Part shown: positions 8,252 to 15,914 of the stretch, piece by piece
Position numbering within the stretch: position 1 is the first letter of the stretch
How the letters are laid out: every line of letters starts with the position of its first letter
Assembly: GCA_965658745.1 (NCBI GenBank)
Contig: CBFHTK010000002.1
Span: 434,001-498,000 of the forward strand
DNA length: 64,000 nt
Source of the DNA: JAHDFB01 sp965658745
GTDB taxonomy: Bacteria > Bacteroidota > Bacteroidia > Chitinophagales > Saprospiraceae
Reading direction: 5' to 3'
Program-made: the position numbers and the translations under genes
The notes under the pieces: generated by a model
Seen by the model: the letters and a program-made list of their open reading frames with translations, nothing else
Database searches by the model: none
Told to the model about the DNA's origin: nothing

Positions 8252-9010
8252 ATGAGTCAGGAGTTTAATTACATGAAACAGATAGTTGACCAAATTAGAT
8301 TGAGGAAGTTCAACAATAGAGAGATCGAGGATGAACTGATTGATCATTTCTGTACAAAGTATGAAGAACAAGCTAGAACTGCACCTGAAGCAGAAATTAT
8401 ATTATCGGAGATAATTTTTGAGATTCGAAACTTAGAATTATCCAATTTAAAAGAAGAGAGAAAAATAATGACTACTCAAAATCTACTCATAACCATTGCG
8501 TTGCTTCTAATATCAAGTTTTACAGCGATCAATTATACAAATTCGCAATCAGACGAGGATGCTGCGGTGTCGCAACTAGCAGTCTCAAGTACAGTAGATT
8601 TTAAGGTTGAATTTGAAGATCCTCCATTTGGCTCACCGATTCCAAATGCTGAAGTAGTATCTGGTTTTGGTCAAAGAAAGCATCCAATAACTAAGAAGAT
8701 GAAATTGCATAAAGGATGTGACTTGAAAGCTGCACTTGGAACCCATGTTATTTCAGTTGAGAAAGGTACTGTGTCTGATTGTGGATATCACGAAAAAAAT
8801 GGATACTATATTGAGATTAAACACGATGAAGTTTATTCGACTCGTTATCATCACATGAGTGTAATTGATGTAAAGAAAGGGGAGCAAATTGAAAAACTTC
8901 AGAAAATTGGGGAAGTTGGTTCAACCGGACTTTCGACTGCACCTCATCTTCATTATGAAATTATCAAATCAGGTGAGTGGGTTGATGTATCTGAATATCT
9001 GAAGGCATAA
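8252..9010 (+). CDS. Membrane-anchored M23 peptidase with PadR-partner helical domain
   Basis: 252 residues. Residues 1-70 form a charged helical section (MKQIVDQIRLRKFNNREIE) resembling the N-terminal domain found in PadR-partner membrane proteins (DUF1700 or permease-prefix type). A single membrane helix follows (about 77-95). The outer part is an LytM/M23 domain: HPITKKMKLHKGCDLKA with zinc ligands His153 and Asp157, RYHHMSV (His200/His201) and PHLHYE (His232, His234). All four expected metal and catalytic histidine or aspartate positions are present, so it should cut peptidoglycan cross-bridges. It is ten bases after padR and surely in one operon with it. A later ATG at 8273 is possible. 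I infer a cell-wall remodelling response controlled by PadR. Confidence 0.85.
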   Translation: MSQEFNYMKQIVDQIRLRKFNNREIEDELIDHFCTKYEEQARTAPEAEIILSEIIFEIRNLELSNLKEERKIMTTQNLLITIALLLISSFTAINYTNSQSDEDAAVSQLAVSSTVDFKVEFEDPPFGSPIPNAEVVSGFGQRKHPITKKMKLHKGCDLKAALGTHVISVEKGTVSDCGYHEKNGYYIEIKHDEVYSTRYHHMSVIDVKKGEQIEKLQKIGEVGSTGLSTAPHLHYEIIKSGEWVDVSEYLKA

Positions 9011-9041
9011 TGTACCTTGTTTCTAAAGCCTCACTTGGGAC

Positions 9042-9632
9042 TTATAGCTTCATTAGTACAATTGTAGCCATTGATCTCAAGTCCTCAACTAGTGTTGTCT
9101 TGAAAGGTTCCAACAAAGCTAGCTTATGTTCTTTCATCATTTGTGAAAGCAGTTCGCGAGTCAGAAGAAATCGTTTTGTGTCATCTTTCAAGTAATATAC
9201 GCCATCTTCTATTGCAGGAGGCTTTTCGGGTAAACCTTCATCTGTTGTCATTCTAATGAACAGGGAGCCATTGCATTTTAGTACACGAGCAAGTTCGGAA
9301 AACATAGTTTTAAAGTGTTCTGTATTGTTTGCGAAATGCAGCACGGCTGAGCAAACTACATGGTCAAATGATTGATCTGGATAGGGAAGTTCATCTAGGT
9401 CTCCAACTTGGAATTGTTGAACAATGTCTGAATTGGTCGCTTGACAATGAGTAATCTTATTAATGTTTTGATCAATTCCAAAAACTTGTAAACCCATCTC
9501 TTTGAACCACGGAATATTTCTTCCTTCACCGCATCCTGCGTCAAGAATCCTTTGATCCTGCGCATATCTTTCCTTTAAGATCTGATCAATCAGGTAGATG
9601 TCGGTATTTCTTAAACTTGTATAGTCAATCAT
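9042..9632 (-). CDS. Class I SAM-dependent methyltransferase
   Basis: 196 residues. Motif I is ILDAGCGEGRN (residues 29-39), the second acidic loop GIDQN, motif II GDLDELPYPDQSFDHVVCSAVLHF, and then a helical C-terminal part. This is the Methyltransf_11 layout for small-molecule substrates. No substrate can be inferred. The gene converges on the M23 gene with 31 bases between stops, and its upstream side faces the divergent sulfide regulon. Confidence 0.88.
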   Translation of the reverse strand: MIDYTSLRNTDIYLIDQILKERYAQDQRILDAGCGEGRNIPWFKEMGLQVFGIDQNINKITHCQATNSDIVQQFQVGDLDELPYPDQSFDHVVCSAVLHFANNTEHFKTMFSELARVLKCNGSLFIRMTTDEGLPEKPPAIEDGVYYLKDDTKRFLLTRELLSQMMKEHKLALLEPFKTTLVEDLRSMATIVLMKL

Positions 9633-9737
9633 AAGCGAGATTCTAGACGAAGTTCATAATTTTTTTCACTCCACACCTAACTTCTTACGTTTAATCTTAT
9701 TCGAAGTATTGCTGTATTAATCTTGATCATCTCTTAC

Positions 9738-9783
9738 TGTAACCTAGGTCACGGACGAAAATGCAATGCTAAAGTAATTTTAC
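9738..9783 (+). promoter_or_regulatory. CRP-type operator and -7 element for the persulfide dioxygenase/rhodanese gene
   Basis: TGTAACCTAGGTCACG (9738-9753) fits the CRP-type pattern TGTNA-N6-TNACA, with one mismatch at the last base. TAATTTTAC (9775-9783) begins exactly 22 bases after the operator's last base and resembles the -7 box. The same arrangement recurs at 11347 and 12794. The implied start of transcription is about 9787, some 22 bases before the ATG at 9809. Confidence 0.72.
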
Positions 9784-9808
9784 AGTGTTAATCAAAAAAA
9801 TATTAAAC

Positions 9809-11221
9809 ATGAAAGTAGAACAAATCTATACCGGATGCATAGCTCACGCAGCTTATTATATTGAAAGTAATGGTGAGGCAGCTGTGTTTGATCCACTAAG
9901 AGAAGTACAGCCATATATTAACAGGGCTGAGAAAGATAATGCCAAGATTAAGTATGTTTTCGAAACGCACTTTCACGCAGATTTTGTAAGTGGACACTTA
10001 GATCTTCGGAAGAAAACCGGAGCTGATATTGTTTTTGGCCCAGGTGCGAAGCCTGCGTATGAAGCGATTACTGCTGAAGATGATCAATTGTTTAAAGTAG
10101 GAGATTACACCGTGAAAGTTATTCATACTCCAGGTCACACAATGGAAAGTACCACTTACTTATTGATTGATGAAAAAGGAAAAGAGCATGGAATTATAAC
10201 TGGTGATACGCTTTTCATTGGTGATGTTGGTCGTCCAGATTTAGCACAACATGTTGTTGCTGACCTTACTGAAGAAAAGTTGGCAGCACATCTTTATGAC
10301 TCTTTGAGAAATAAGATCATGCCTTTAAGTGATGATTTGATTGTTTATCCCAATCATGGTGCTGGTTCAGCTTGTGGAAAAATGATGAGTAAGGAAACAA
10401 CGGACACGTTAGGTAATCAGAAGAAAGTGAATTATGCATTGCAAGAAATGTCTAAAGAAGAGTTTATTGAAGCTCTTTTGACAGGTTTGACACCTCCTCC
10501 AGGATATTTCCCTCAGAATGTTCTTATGAACATCAACGGATATGAAAGCCTAGATACTATTATGGATAGGGGAGGAAGAGCGCTCACCGCTAAAGAGTTT
10601 GAATTAGTAGCTAATGAGACCGGTGCGCTTATGCTAGACACCCGAGATGCTAGTGATTTTGCAAAAGGTTTTATTCCTAATAGTATAAACATAGGTCTTG
10701 ATGGTAATTTTGCTCAGTGGGTTGGAGAAATGATACCAGATGTTAAGCAAGAGATTCTATTGATCACTGAACCGGGAAAAGAGGAAGAATCAATAACTAG
10801 ATTGTCAAGAGTGGGCTATGATATGACTGTCGGTTATTTAAAAGGCGGTTTTGACGCATGGATGGATTCTGGAAAAGATGTCGAGTCAATTGAAAGGATT
10901 ACAGCGAAGGAACTTGAAAGCAAAGTAAAAGGCGAGGAGTTGCTAGTAATCGATGTTCGTAAAGCAAGTGAGTTTCAGTCGGAACATATGGTTGATGCAA
11001 TTAATGTGCCTCTAAATCAAATCAATCAACATCTTGCTCAGTTTCCAAAGGATAAACCATTTGTATTGAATTGTGCAGGAGGGTACAGAAGTATGATTGC
11101 AGCATCTATTTTGAAGCAGCGCGGATGGAAGGACTTCTCTGATGTTATCGGTGGTTTCAAAGAAATGGCGAAAACTAATATTCCTAAGACAGAATATGTT
11201 TGCCCGACAACACTGCTGTAG
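9809..11221 (+). CDS. Persulfide dioxygenase-like metallo-beta-lactamase fused to two rhodanese domains
   Basis: 470 residues from ATG 9809; an upstream GTG at 9785 would lie at the inferred transcription start and is rejected. Residues 1-220 are a metallo-beta-lactamase domain with FETHFHADFVSGH (His54, His56, Asp58), HTPGHTMEST (His106/His110) and GDTLFIGDVGRPDL (Asp133), as in ETHE1/Blh persulfide dioxygenases. Next come two rhodanese domains: a first one (LMLDTRDASDF on) lacking the active cysteine (ILLITEPGKEEES in its place) and a second one with the active loop NCAGGYRS, Cys422. Such fusions oxidise glutathione- or protein-persulfides made when sulfide is oxidised. Its own operator-promoter matches those of the next two genes. 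Confidence 0.88.
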   Translation: MKVEQIYTGCIAHAAYYIESNGEAAVFDPLREVQPYINRAEKDNAKIKYVFETHFHADFVSGHLDLRKKTGADIVFGPGAKPAYEAITAEDDQLFKVGDYTVKVIHTPGHTMESTTYLLIDEKGKEHGIITGDTLFIGDVGRPDLAQHVVADLTEEKLAAHLYDSLRNKIMPLSDDLIVYPNHGAGSACGKMMSKETTDTLGNQKKVNYALQEMSKEEFIEALLTGLTPPPGYFPQNVLMNINGYESLDTIMDRGGRALTAKEFELVANETGALMLDTRDASDFAKGFIPNSINIGLDGNFAQWVGEMIPDVKQEILLITEPGKEEESITRLSRVGYDMTVGYLKGGFDAWMDSGKDVESIERITAKELESKVKGEELLVIDVRKASEFQSEHMVDAINVPLNQINQHLAQFPKDKPFVLNCAGGYRSMIAASILKQRGWKDFSDVIGGFKEMAKTNIPKTEYVCPTTLL

Positions 11222-11248
11222 GAAAAGATTATATGGTTAAATTGGTAG

Positions 11249-11282
11249 ACTCTCACTTACATAGTAGGTGGGAGTTTTTTTT
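11249..11282 (+). terminator. Intrinsic terminator after the dioxygenase/rhodanese gene
   Basis: ACTCTCACTTA and TAGGTGGGAGT pair around an ACATAG-type loop with a few G-T pairs, followed by a run of eight Ts (to 11282). It lies 28 bases after the stop, so the next gene needs its own promoter. Confidence 0.85.
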
Positions 11283-11346
11283 GTATTCATGTTAGTTGGG
11301 TGGCTTTGACTTGTGTCCAAATTGTTATGGCTGAGCTTTTGGACAA

Positions 11347-11393
11347 TGTAACTTTAGTTACACAGAATTCATATGTTGTTTCATAGTTTTAAC
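11347..11393 (+). promoter_or_regulatory. CRP-type operator and -7 element for sqr
   Basis: TGTAACTTTAGTTACA (11347-11362) is a perfect 16-base palindrome of the TGTNA-N6-TNACA type. TAGTTTTAAC (11384-11393) begins exactly 22 bases after its end. The implied transcription start is about 11396, some 23 bases before the ATG. This is the best-matching of the three sites. Confidence 0.8.
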
Positions 11394-11418
11394 GCATTGT
11401 TAATCAACTATAGAAATT

Positions 11419-12726
11419 ATGTCAACTCACTACCAAGTACTAATTATCGGTGGCGGAACAGCTGGTATTATGACAGCTGCTCAACTGCAGAAGCAGAAGC
11501 AAATTACTGGAATTGGAATTATTGAGCCTGCAGAAATACATTATTATCAGCCAGCTTGGACTTTGGTAGGAGCAGGAACTTACGATTTTGATAAAACCGC
11601 AAAACCAATGGCTAGTGTTATTCCTAAGGGAGTTGACTGGATAAAGGATAAGGCAACAGGTTTTGATCCTGACAATAGCAAAGTGAAAACGGAGAATTCT
11701 GGAGCCTTAAGTTACGATTATCTTGTTGTGGCACCTGGGTTAGCTTATGATTTTAGTCTTGTGCCGGGTTTGGGTGAAGCGATGGATAAGGGAGTTGTCT
11801 GCAGTAATTATACCGATCCAAAGCATACTTGGGAGGTTGTGAAGAATTTCAAAGGTGGTACGGCTCTATTTACGCAGCCTGCAACGCCCATAAAATGCGG
11901 AGGTGCTCCACAGAAGATTATGTATTTGGCAGAGAGCTATTGGCGCAAGAATGGGGTTAGATCGAATACTGAGGTAGTATTTGCAACCGCTGGAACAGTG
12001 ATTTTCGGTACAAAAGAAATCGCGAAAACATTGATGGAAGTTGTTGATCGTAAGGATCTTAATTTAAGGTTCAATCATAGACTAGTAAAAGTTGATGCGC
12101 AAAAGCAAATTGCTTGGTATAAACTTACAAAAGACATCAAAGTGGGAGGGTGTATTGTATTGTCAGGGGACGATTCTGAAGCATCTATCGACAAAACATT
12201 TCAATATAACTATAAGAACGTTGAAGTGACTATAGAAGATGGATTGTACGGTATTCATTTTGACATGTTGCACACAGCTCCTCCTTCAGTAGCACCGAAG
12301 TTCATTCAAGAATCGCCACTTGTAAATAAAGATAAGTGGCTCGATGTGAACATCAACACGATGCAACATAATAAGTACTCAAATATTTTTGGTTTAGGTG
12401 ATGTCGCAGCGCTACCTACTGCTAAGACTGGTGCAGCTGTAAGAAAGCAAGTCCCGGTTGTAGTAGAGAATATTGACTTGCTCATCAAAAGCAATGCAAT
12501 CGGTAATAAATCTTATAATGGATATTCATCTTGTCCGTTAGTCACTGACTACGGTAAAATGGTTTTGGCTGAGTTCGATTACTCCGGCAAATTTACGCCT
12601 GATCCTAAGTTGAAGCAGTTGCTCATTAATGATAGTTCTAAAGAGCACTGGAGACTTTGGATTTTGAAGAAGTATCTTCTTCCTTATCTGTATTGGAATA
12701 AGATGATGAAAGGAGCCGAAGTTTAA
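11419..12726 (+). CDS. sqr: Sulfide:quinone oxidoreductase, mitochondrial (SQOR)-like type
   Basis: 435 residues, FAD-dependent. The dinucleotide-binding motif is VLIIGGGTAGIM (residues 8-19). Two cysteines sit in the sequence settings of the redox pair in animal SQOR: IKCGGAPQKIMYL (Cys160) and GYSSCPLVTDYG (Cys372), followed by ILKKYLLPYLYWNKMMKG as in the SQOR C-terminus. The enzyme oxidises H2S, passes electrons to the membrane quinone pool and yields a persulfide, the substrate for the upstream dioxygenase. No signal peptide or membrane helix is seen; the C-terminal amphipathic section probably docks on the inner membrane. It lies 197 bases after the dioxygenase gene behind its own operator. 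Confidence 0.93.
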   Translation: MSTHYQVLIIGGGTAGIMTAAQLQKQKQITGIGIIEPAEIHYYQPAWTLVGAGTYDFDKTAKPMASVIPKGVDWIKDKATGFDPDNSKVKTENSGALSYDYLVVAPGLAYDFSLVPGLGEAMDKGVVCSNYTDPKHTWEVVKNFKGGTALFTQPATPIKCGGAPQKIMYLAESYWRKNGVRSNTEVVFATAGTVIFGTKEIAKTLMEVVDRKDLNLRFNHRLVKVDAQKQIAWYKLTKDIKVGGCIVLSGDDSEASIDKTFQYNYKNVEVTIEDGLYGIHFDMLHTAPPSVAPKFIQESPLVNKDKWLDVNINTMQHNKYSNIFGLGDVAALPTAKTGAAVRKQVPVVVENIDLLIKSNAIGNKSYNGYSSCPLVTDYGKMVLAEFDYSGKFTPDPKLKQLLINDSSKEHWRLWILKKYLLPYLYWNKMMKGAEV

Positions 12727-12793
12727 GCTATTTCGAGTCAAGCTCAAAAGGACGTTTTAAATGATATTTTCACTTCAGTTGAATATGATTCTG

Positions 12794-12839
12794 TGTGACT
12801 CAGGTTACCTCCTTAACTCAAAGCTTAAGCTACTTTTAC
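12794..12839 (+). promoter_or_regulatory. CRP-type operator and -7 element for the peroxiredoxin gene
   Basis: TGTGACTCAGGTTACC (12794-12809) fits TGTNA-N6-TNACA with one mismatch. TACTTTTAC (12831-12839) begins exactly 22 bases after its end. The implied start of transcription (about 12843) is 26 bases from the ATG at 12869. Confidence 0.72.
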
Positions 12840-12868
12840 AATATTGAAAAAACTAAAATAACATCATA

Positions 12869-13534
12869 ATGAATCAAGAAAATAATGTAGAAAAGGAGGT
12901 TAATTCAATGCCTAGAATCGGTGATATTGCACCAGATTTTGAAGCGTTGACAACCAAAGGCACAATTAAGATGTCCGAATTTGCAGAGGGGAAGTGGACA
13001 GTAATGTTCTCGCATCCCGCAGATTTTACGCCAGTTTGCACAACAGAAATGAGTGGTTTCGCTCAACGAAAACCAGAATTTGATGCACTTAATGCAGAGT
13101 TATTAGGACTTAGTATTGACAGTATTCACGCTCACTTAGGATGGGTCCAAAATGTGCGAGAAAACACGGGAGTATATTTTGATTTTCCGATTATCGCCGA
13201 TATTGATATGAAGGTTTCAAGGCTATATGGAATGCTCCAGCCAAATGAGAGTGAAACTTCAGCAGTTAGAGCTGTATTCTTCATAGATCCATCAAAGAAA
13301 ATACGTCTCATTATGTACTATCCATTAAATGTGGGAAGGAACATGGATGAAATTCTCAGAGTTTTAGATGCTTTGCAGGTTTCAGACGAGAAGAAAGTGG
13401 CTATGCCTTTGGATTGGAAAAGAGGAGACAAAGTAATATGTCCGCCACCAAAATCATTGGAGGCCCTGAATGAGCGTTTAGCCGACGATTCAGTAGAAAA
13501 AGTAACTTGGTACTTAGCTAAAAAGAGTATTTAG
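12869..13534 (+). CDS. Prx6-type peroxiredoxin (AhpC/TSA family)
   Basis: 221 residues, the length of the Prx6/1-Cys group, which usually forms dimers or decamers in the cytoplasm. The active site is FSHPADFTPVCTTEMSG with peroxidatic Cys57, then the long C-terminal extension of this group (ALNERLADDSVEKVTWYL) and a second cysteine in VICPPPKS (Cys191). It reduces peroxides, perhaps including persulfidic or sulfide-derived oxidants, given its neighbours. A second ATG at 12908 is preceded by AGGAGG, but the spacing from the shared operator-promoter supports 12869; if 12908 is used the protein has 208 residues. It is the third gene of the sulfide set and has its own operator. Confidence 0.9.
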   Translation: MNQENNVEKEVNSMPRIGDIAPDFEALTTKGTIKMSEFAEGKWTVMFSHPADFTPVCTTEMSGFAQRKPEFDALNAELLGLSIDSIHAHLGWVQNVRENTGVYFDFPIIADIDMKVSRLYGMLQPNESETSAVRAVFFIDPSKKIRLIMYYPLNVGRNMDEILRVLDALQVSDEKKVAMPLDWKRGDKVICPPPKSLEALNERLADDSVEKVTWYLAKKSI

Positions 13535-13564
13535 CGCATAGATAGATTAGACGTTAGTTGTTGG

Positions 13565-13607
13565 TCAGTTGCCGTGAGTATATGCTTGTCGGCAGCTGAT
13601 TTTTTTT
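13565..13607 (+). terminator. Strong intrinsic terminator after the peroxiredoxin gene
   Basis: TCAGTTGCCG and CGGCAGCTGA form a ten-pair stem with one G-T pair, followed by a run of eight Ts. It closes the sulfide gene set. Confidence 0.9.
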
Positions 13608-13713
13608 GCTGCTACATCTTACAACGATAACACGCTTCTCGAAAACTATCAGAGCTGAATCTTAACGCTGGAGATAGTCAAGAAATATAGGAGAAATAGC
13701 GACTTTGTGACAT

Positions 13714-13745
13714 AAAAAAAGGGTCGTCTGAAATCAGACAACCCT
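13714..13745 (-). terminator. Intrinsic terminator of the initiator tRNA
   Basis: On the minus strand AGGGTTGTCTGA pairs with TCAGACGACCCT (13745-13720), with one mismatch, and is followed by a run of seven Ts (plus-strand A run 13714-13720). It lies six bases past the tRNA 3' end. Confidence 0.88.
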
Positions 13746-13750
13746 TGTAG

Positions 13751-13823
<73 letters not shown>

Positions 13824-13989
13824 ATATATTTTTGACACTAACTTTCTAGTGTTGCTTGTTCAAATGGTGGGCAAATATATGACCTATTCTTGGATTTTTC
13901 CAAATAAATGGAATAGATTTTTGATTTTCTTTTCTCATTAGATTTGTTATCACCTTTGATAGAGTGTGATCATCGAAATCTTAATGCCT

Positions 13990-14060
13990 GCGTCAGGGAT
14001 CGCAGCGGGTTCACACTTGCGAAGCAAAGGGTGATATGAGCGAAGAGCCCGCCCGGACGC
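13990..14060. repeat. GC-rich folded element, possible REP-like repeat
   Basis: In an AT-rich setting, this 71-base element folds on itself: outer arms GCGTC (13990) / GACGC (14060), middle arms GCGGG (14005-14009) / CCCGC (14048-14052), then TCAC/GTGA and the tight inner hairpin TTGC-GAA-GCAA (14017-14027). The composition and the stretch GGGATCGCAGCGGG look like dispersed REP-type repeats of Bacteroidota. I see only one copy here, so calling it a repeat is inference. It could instead be a structured RNA or an extra terminator. Confidence 0.45.
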
Positions 14061-14085
14061 CCAAAGAAAAAACAGAAACAACTTT

Positions 14086-15786
14086 CTATTTTAGTCGCAT
14101 ATTAATACGACGATTGAGCTCTCTCAATTCATCTAATTCAGCGTTTTCTTTTTCCAAGTAAGCGTCAAGATCACCAAAGATCGTTTCCATCTTAGCCTTG
14201 ATTGATAGGATATATTTGTCTAGCCTTTCCTTTACATCGGTTTCAAGTAGCCCTTGACCTTTTCTGATCTCTTTTTTGAATGTTCTCAATAGCTTGTTCC
14301 TTTGCCATCCTAGGGTTACACTTGCGAATGTAACGCCGATTGCAGTCAGAATACCACCGGTGATATCAAAAACGGCACCTTGGGTTAAAGCTGTAATAAT
14401 AACTCCTACAACTGCTATACCTCCTCCAGCAGCAAGGTTGGGAGCTAGATTGGCACTTGATTCCTGAGAGTCCTCATCGTAGAAGTTCTCGCTTTTTTGG
14501 ACGAAATCCTTAAAGCTTTCTTGCAGTTCTCGAAGTATGCTGTGTCTTTGTTCAGCTATATCTGAAAAAACTTCGTCTTGATTTGTCAAAATCGTTTTGC
14601 TTGTCTTAAGCTTAATGTCGATCATGCGGATCATATTTTGAATTTGCTCTGCTACGTCAACAATACCTGTATTCAATTTGTCTTTTAATTCAAGATTCAG
14701 TTTATACTCAAGCTCTTTAGCCTCTTTTCCTAACCATTCCTTTAGGCTAATTTCTTTGCTCATGATAGAGCGAACGCTCCGTTTCAGTACATTACCGAAA
14801 GACAGGCCTACTTGTAATTCGTCTATTTTTTCGTTGGTGATACGTTGATAAGTTGCGGAGAGTATTTCTACTAAGTTTTTTGCTTGTGCTGTACTTCTCT
14901 CTGTTTGATCGTGAAGCTCTTGCTTTATTTCATTCCGGAAAAATACATCAGCTTCATATTGTTTAGCTCTGACTTCAATACTGGTGTTGATCTTGTGATT
15001 GATATTGACCGCTGTTTCAATATTGTTCTTCAATTTTAGTTCCGGTGCTTTACCGCCCGTGATATTATCTTCAATGTATTTTCTTAAAGCAGGATATCCG
15101 CTTTCGTTTACTTGCCCCTCGATTTCCATTTTGGCTGAGACAGCGAAAACCTGTGGTTCTTTGATACCTTTTTCAATCGCTTGTTTTGTGACACCTTCAA
15201 CATTGACTTGCAAATCATTTTCATCCAATAAGTCCTTTTGCTGTAGCACAAAAACTACCTTTCTGCGCCATTCATCATTGATGTAATCAAAGAATTCCCA
15301 TGCAGACTGTCGATATGGATTTTTAGCCTCGAAAACAAACACAATTAGGTCACTGAAAGGGATGAAACGTTCGGTTATTTCTTGGTGGTGATCGATGATT
15401 GTATTTGTTCCAGGTGTATCAACGATTGAGATCTCTTTCAATATATCGACATCTAGAAAGATCTTTTTGAGGAATGGATTGACCATTTCAATGTGTTCTT
15501 CCTCATCAAACAGTATTTGCTGAATAGTGTCAGTCATAGGGGATGGAGCTACTTTGCAAATCTCTCTACCAGCATCTAATAAGGCATTGACGAAACTACT
15601 CTTACCAGCTTTAACTTCTCCCACTATTACGAAAGTAAAGGGAGTCTCAACTCGATCTTTAATCTCCTCCACGACCTGTTTTAAAGATGCGTGCGAAATT
15701 TTATCTGTCAGCTCAATGATTAAATCAAGCGTTTGCTTGAAATATTGACTCTTTTCTACCGCTCTTCTATCGATAATCTTTTTCAA
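14086..15786 (-). CDS. Dynamin-like GTPase
   Basis: 566 residues starting at TTG 15786; no ATG is available upstream in frame. The G1 P-loop is GEVKAGKSSF (56-65), G3 is DTPG (123-126), and LQQKD (181-185) stands in for the usual TKxD. The middle and C-terminal parts are long helices with coiled-coil character. A hydrophobic stretch about residues 449-495 (IAVVGVIITALTQ ... GILTAIGVTFASVTLGW) looks like a membrane-inserting paddle. The layout matches bacterial dynamin-like proteins that remodel or protect membranes. Possible roles include membrane repair or phage-stress response; nothing in the neighbourhood decides this. The box TAAATTTG (15811-15804) just upstream may be its promoter. Confidence 0.88.
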   Translation of the reverse strand: MKKIIDRRAVEKSQYFKQTLDLIIELTDKISHASLKQVVEEIKDRVETPFTFVIVGEVKAGKSSFVNALLDAGREICKVAPSPMTDTIQQILFDEEEHIEMVNPFLKKIFLDVDILKEISIVDTPGTNTIIDHHQEITERFIPFSDLIVFVFEAKNPYRQSAWEFFDYINDEWRRKVVFVLQQKDLLDENDLQVNVEGVTKQAIEKGIKEPQVFAVSAKMEIEGQVNESGYPALRKYIEDNITGGKAPELKLKNNIETAVNINHKINTSIEVRAKQYEADVFFRNEIKQELHDQTERSTAQAKNLVEILSATYQRITNEKIDELQVGLSFGNVLKRSVRSIMSKEISLKEWLGKEAKELEYKLNLELKDKLNTGIVDVAEQIQNMIRMIDIKLKTSKTILTNQDEVFSDIAEQRHSILRELQESFKDFVQKSENFYDEDSQESSANLAPNLAAGGGIAVVGVIITALTQGAVFDITGGILTAIGVTFASVTLGWQRNKLLRTFKKEIRKGQGLLETDVKERLDKYILSIKAKMETIFGDLDAYLEKENAELDELRELNRRINMRLK

Positions 15787-15914
15787 AATGTCTTGCTTTG
15801 TAACAAATTTACGAACTAAGGCAAACAGTCATTTACTAATTTGTGTTTATTTGCCTATTCTTACACGCTAAGGTTCCAAATTAAGACGTTTTCTAACATA
15901 CTAAATACGCACTA

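Noticed and set aside
9785..9808. GTG at 9785 as start of the dioxygenase/rhodanese gene
   Set aside because: It lies at the inferred transcription start, and the conserved core begins right after the ATG at 9809.
12900..12910. AGGAGG followed by ATG at 12908 as the true start of the peroxiredoxin gene
   Set aside because: Bacteroidota rarely use Shine-Dalgarno, and the ATG at 12869 keeps the same distance from the shared promoter as in the other two genes. Kept as an alternative only.
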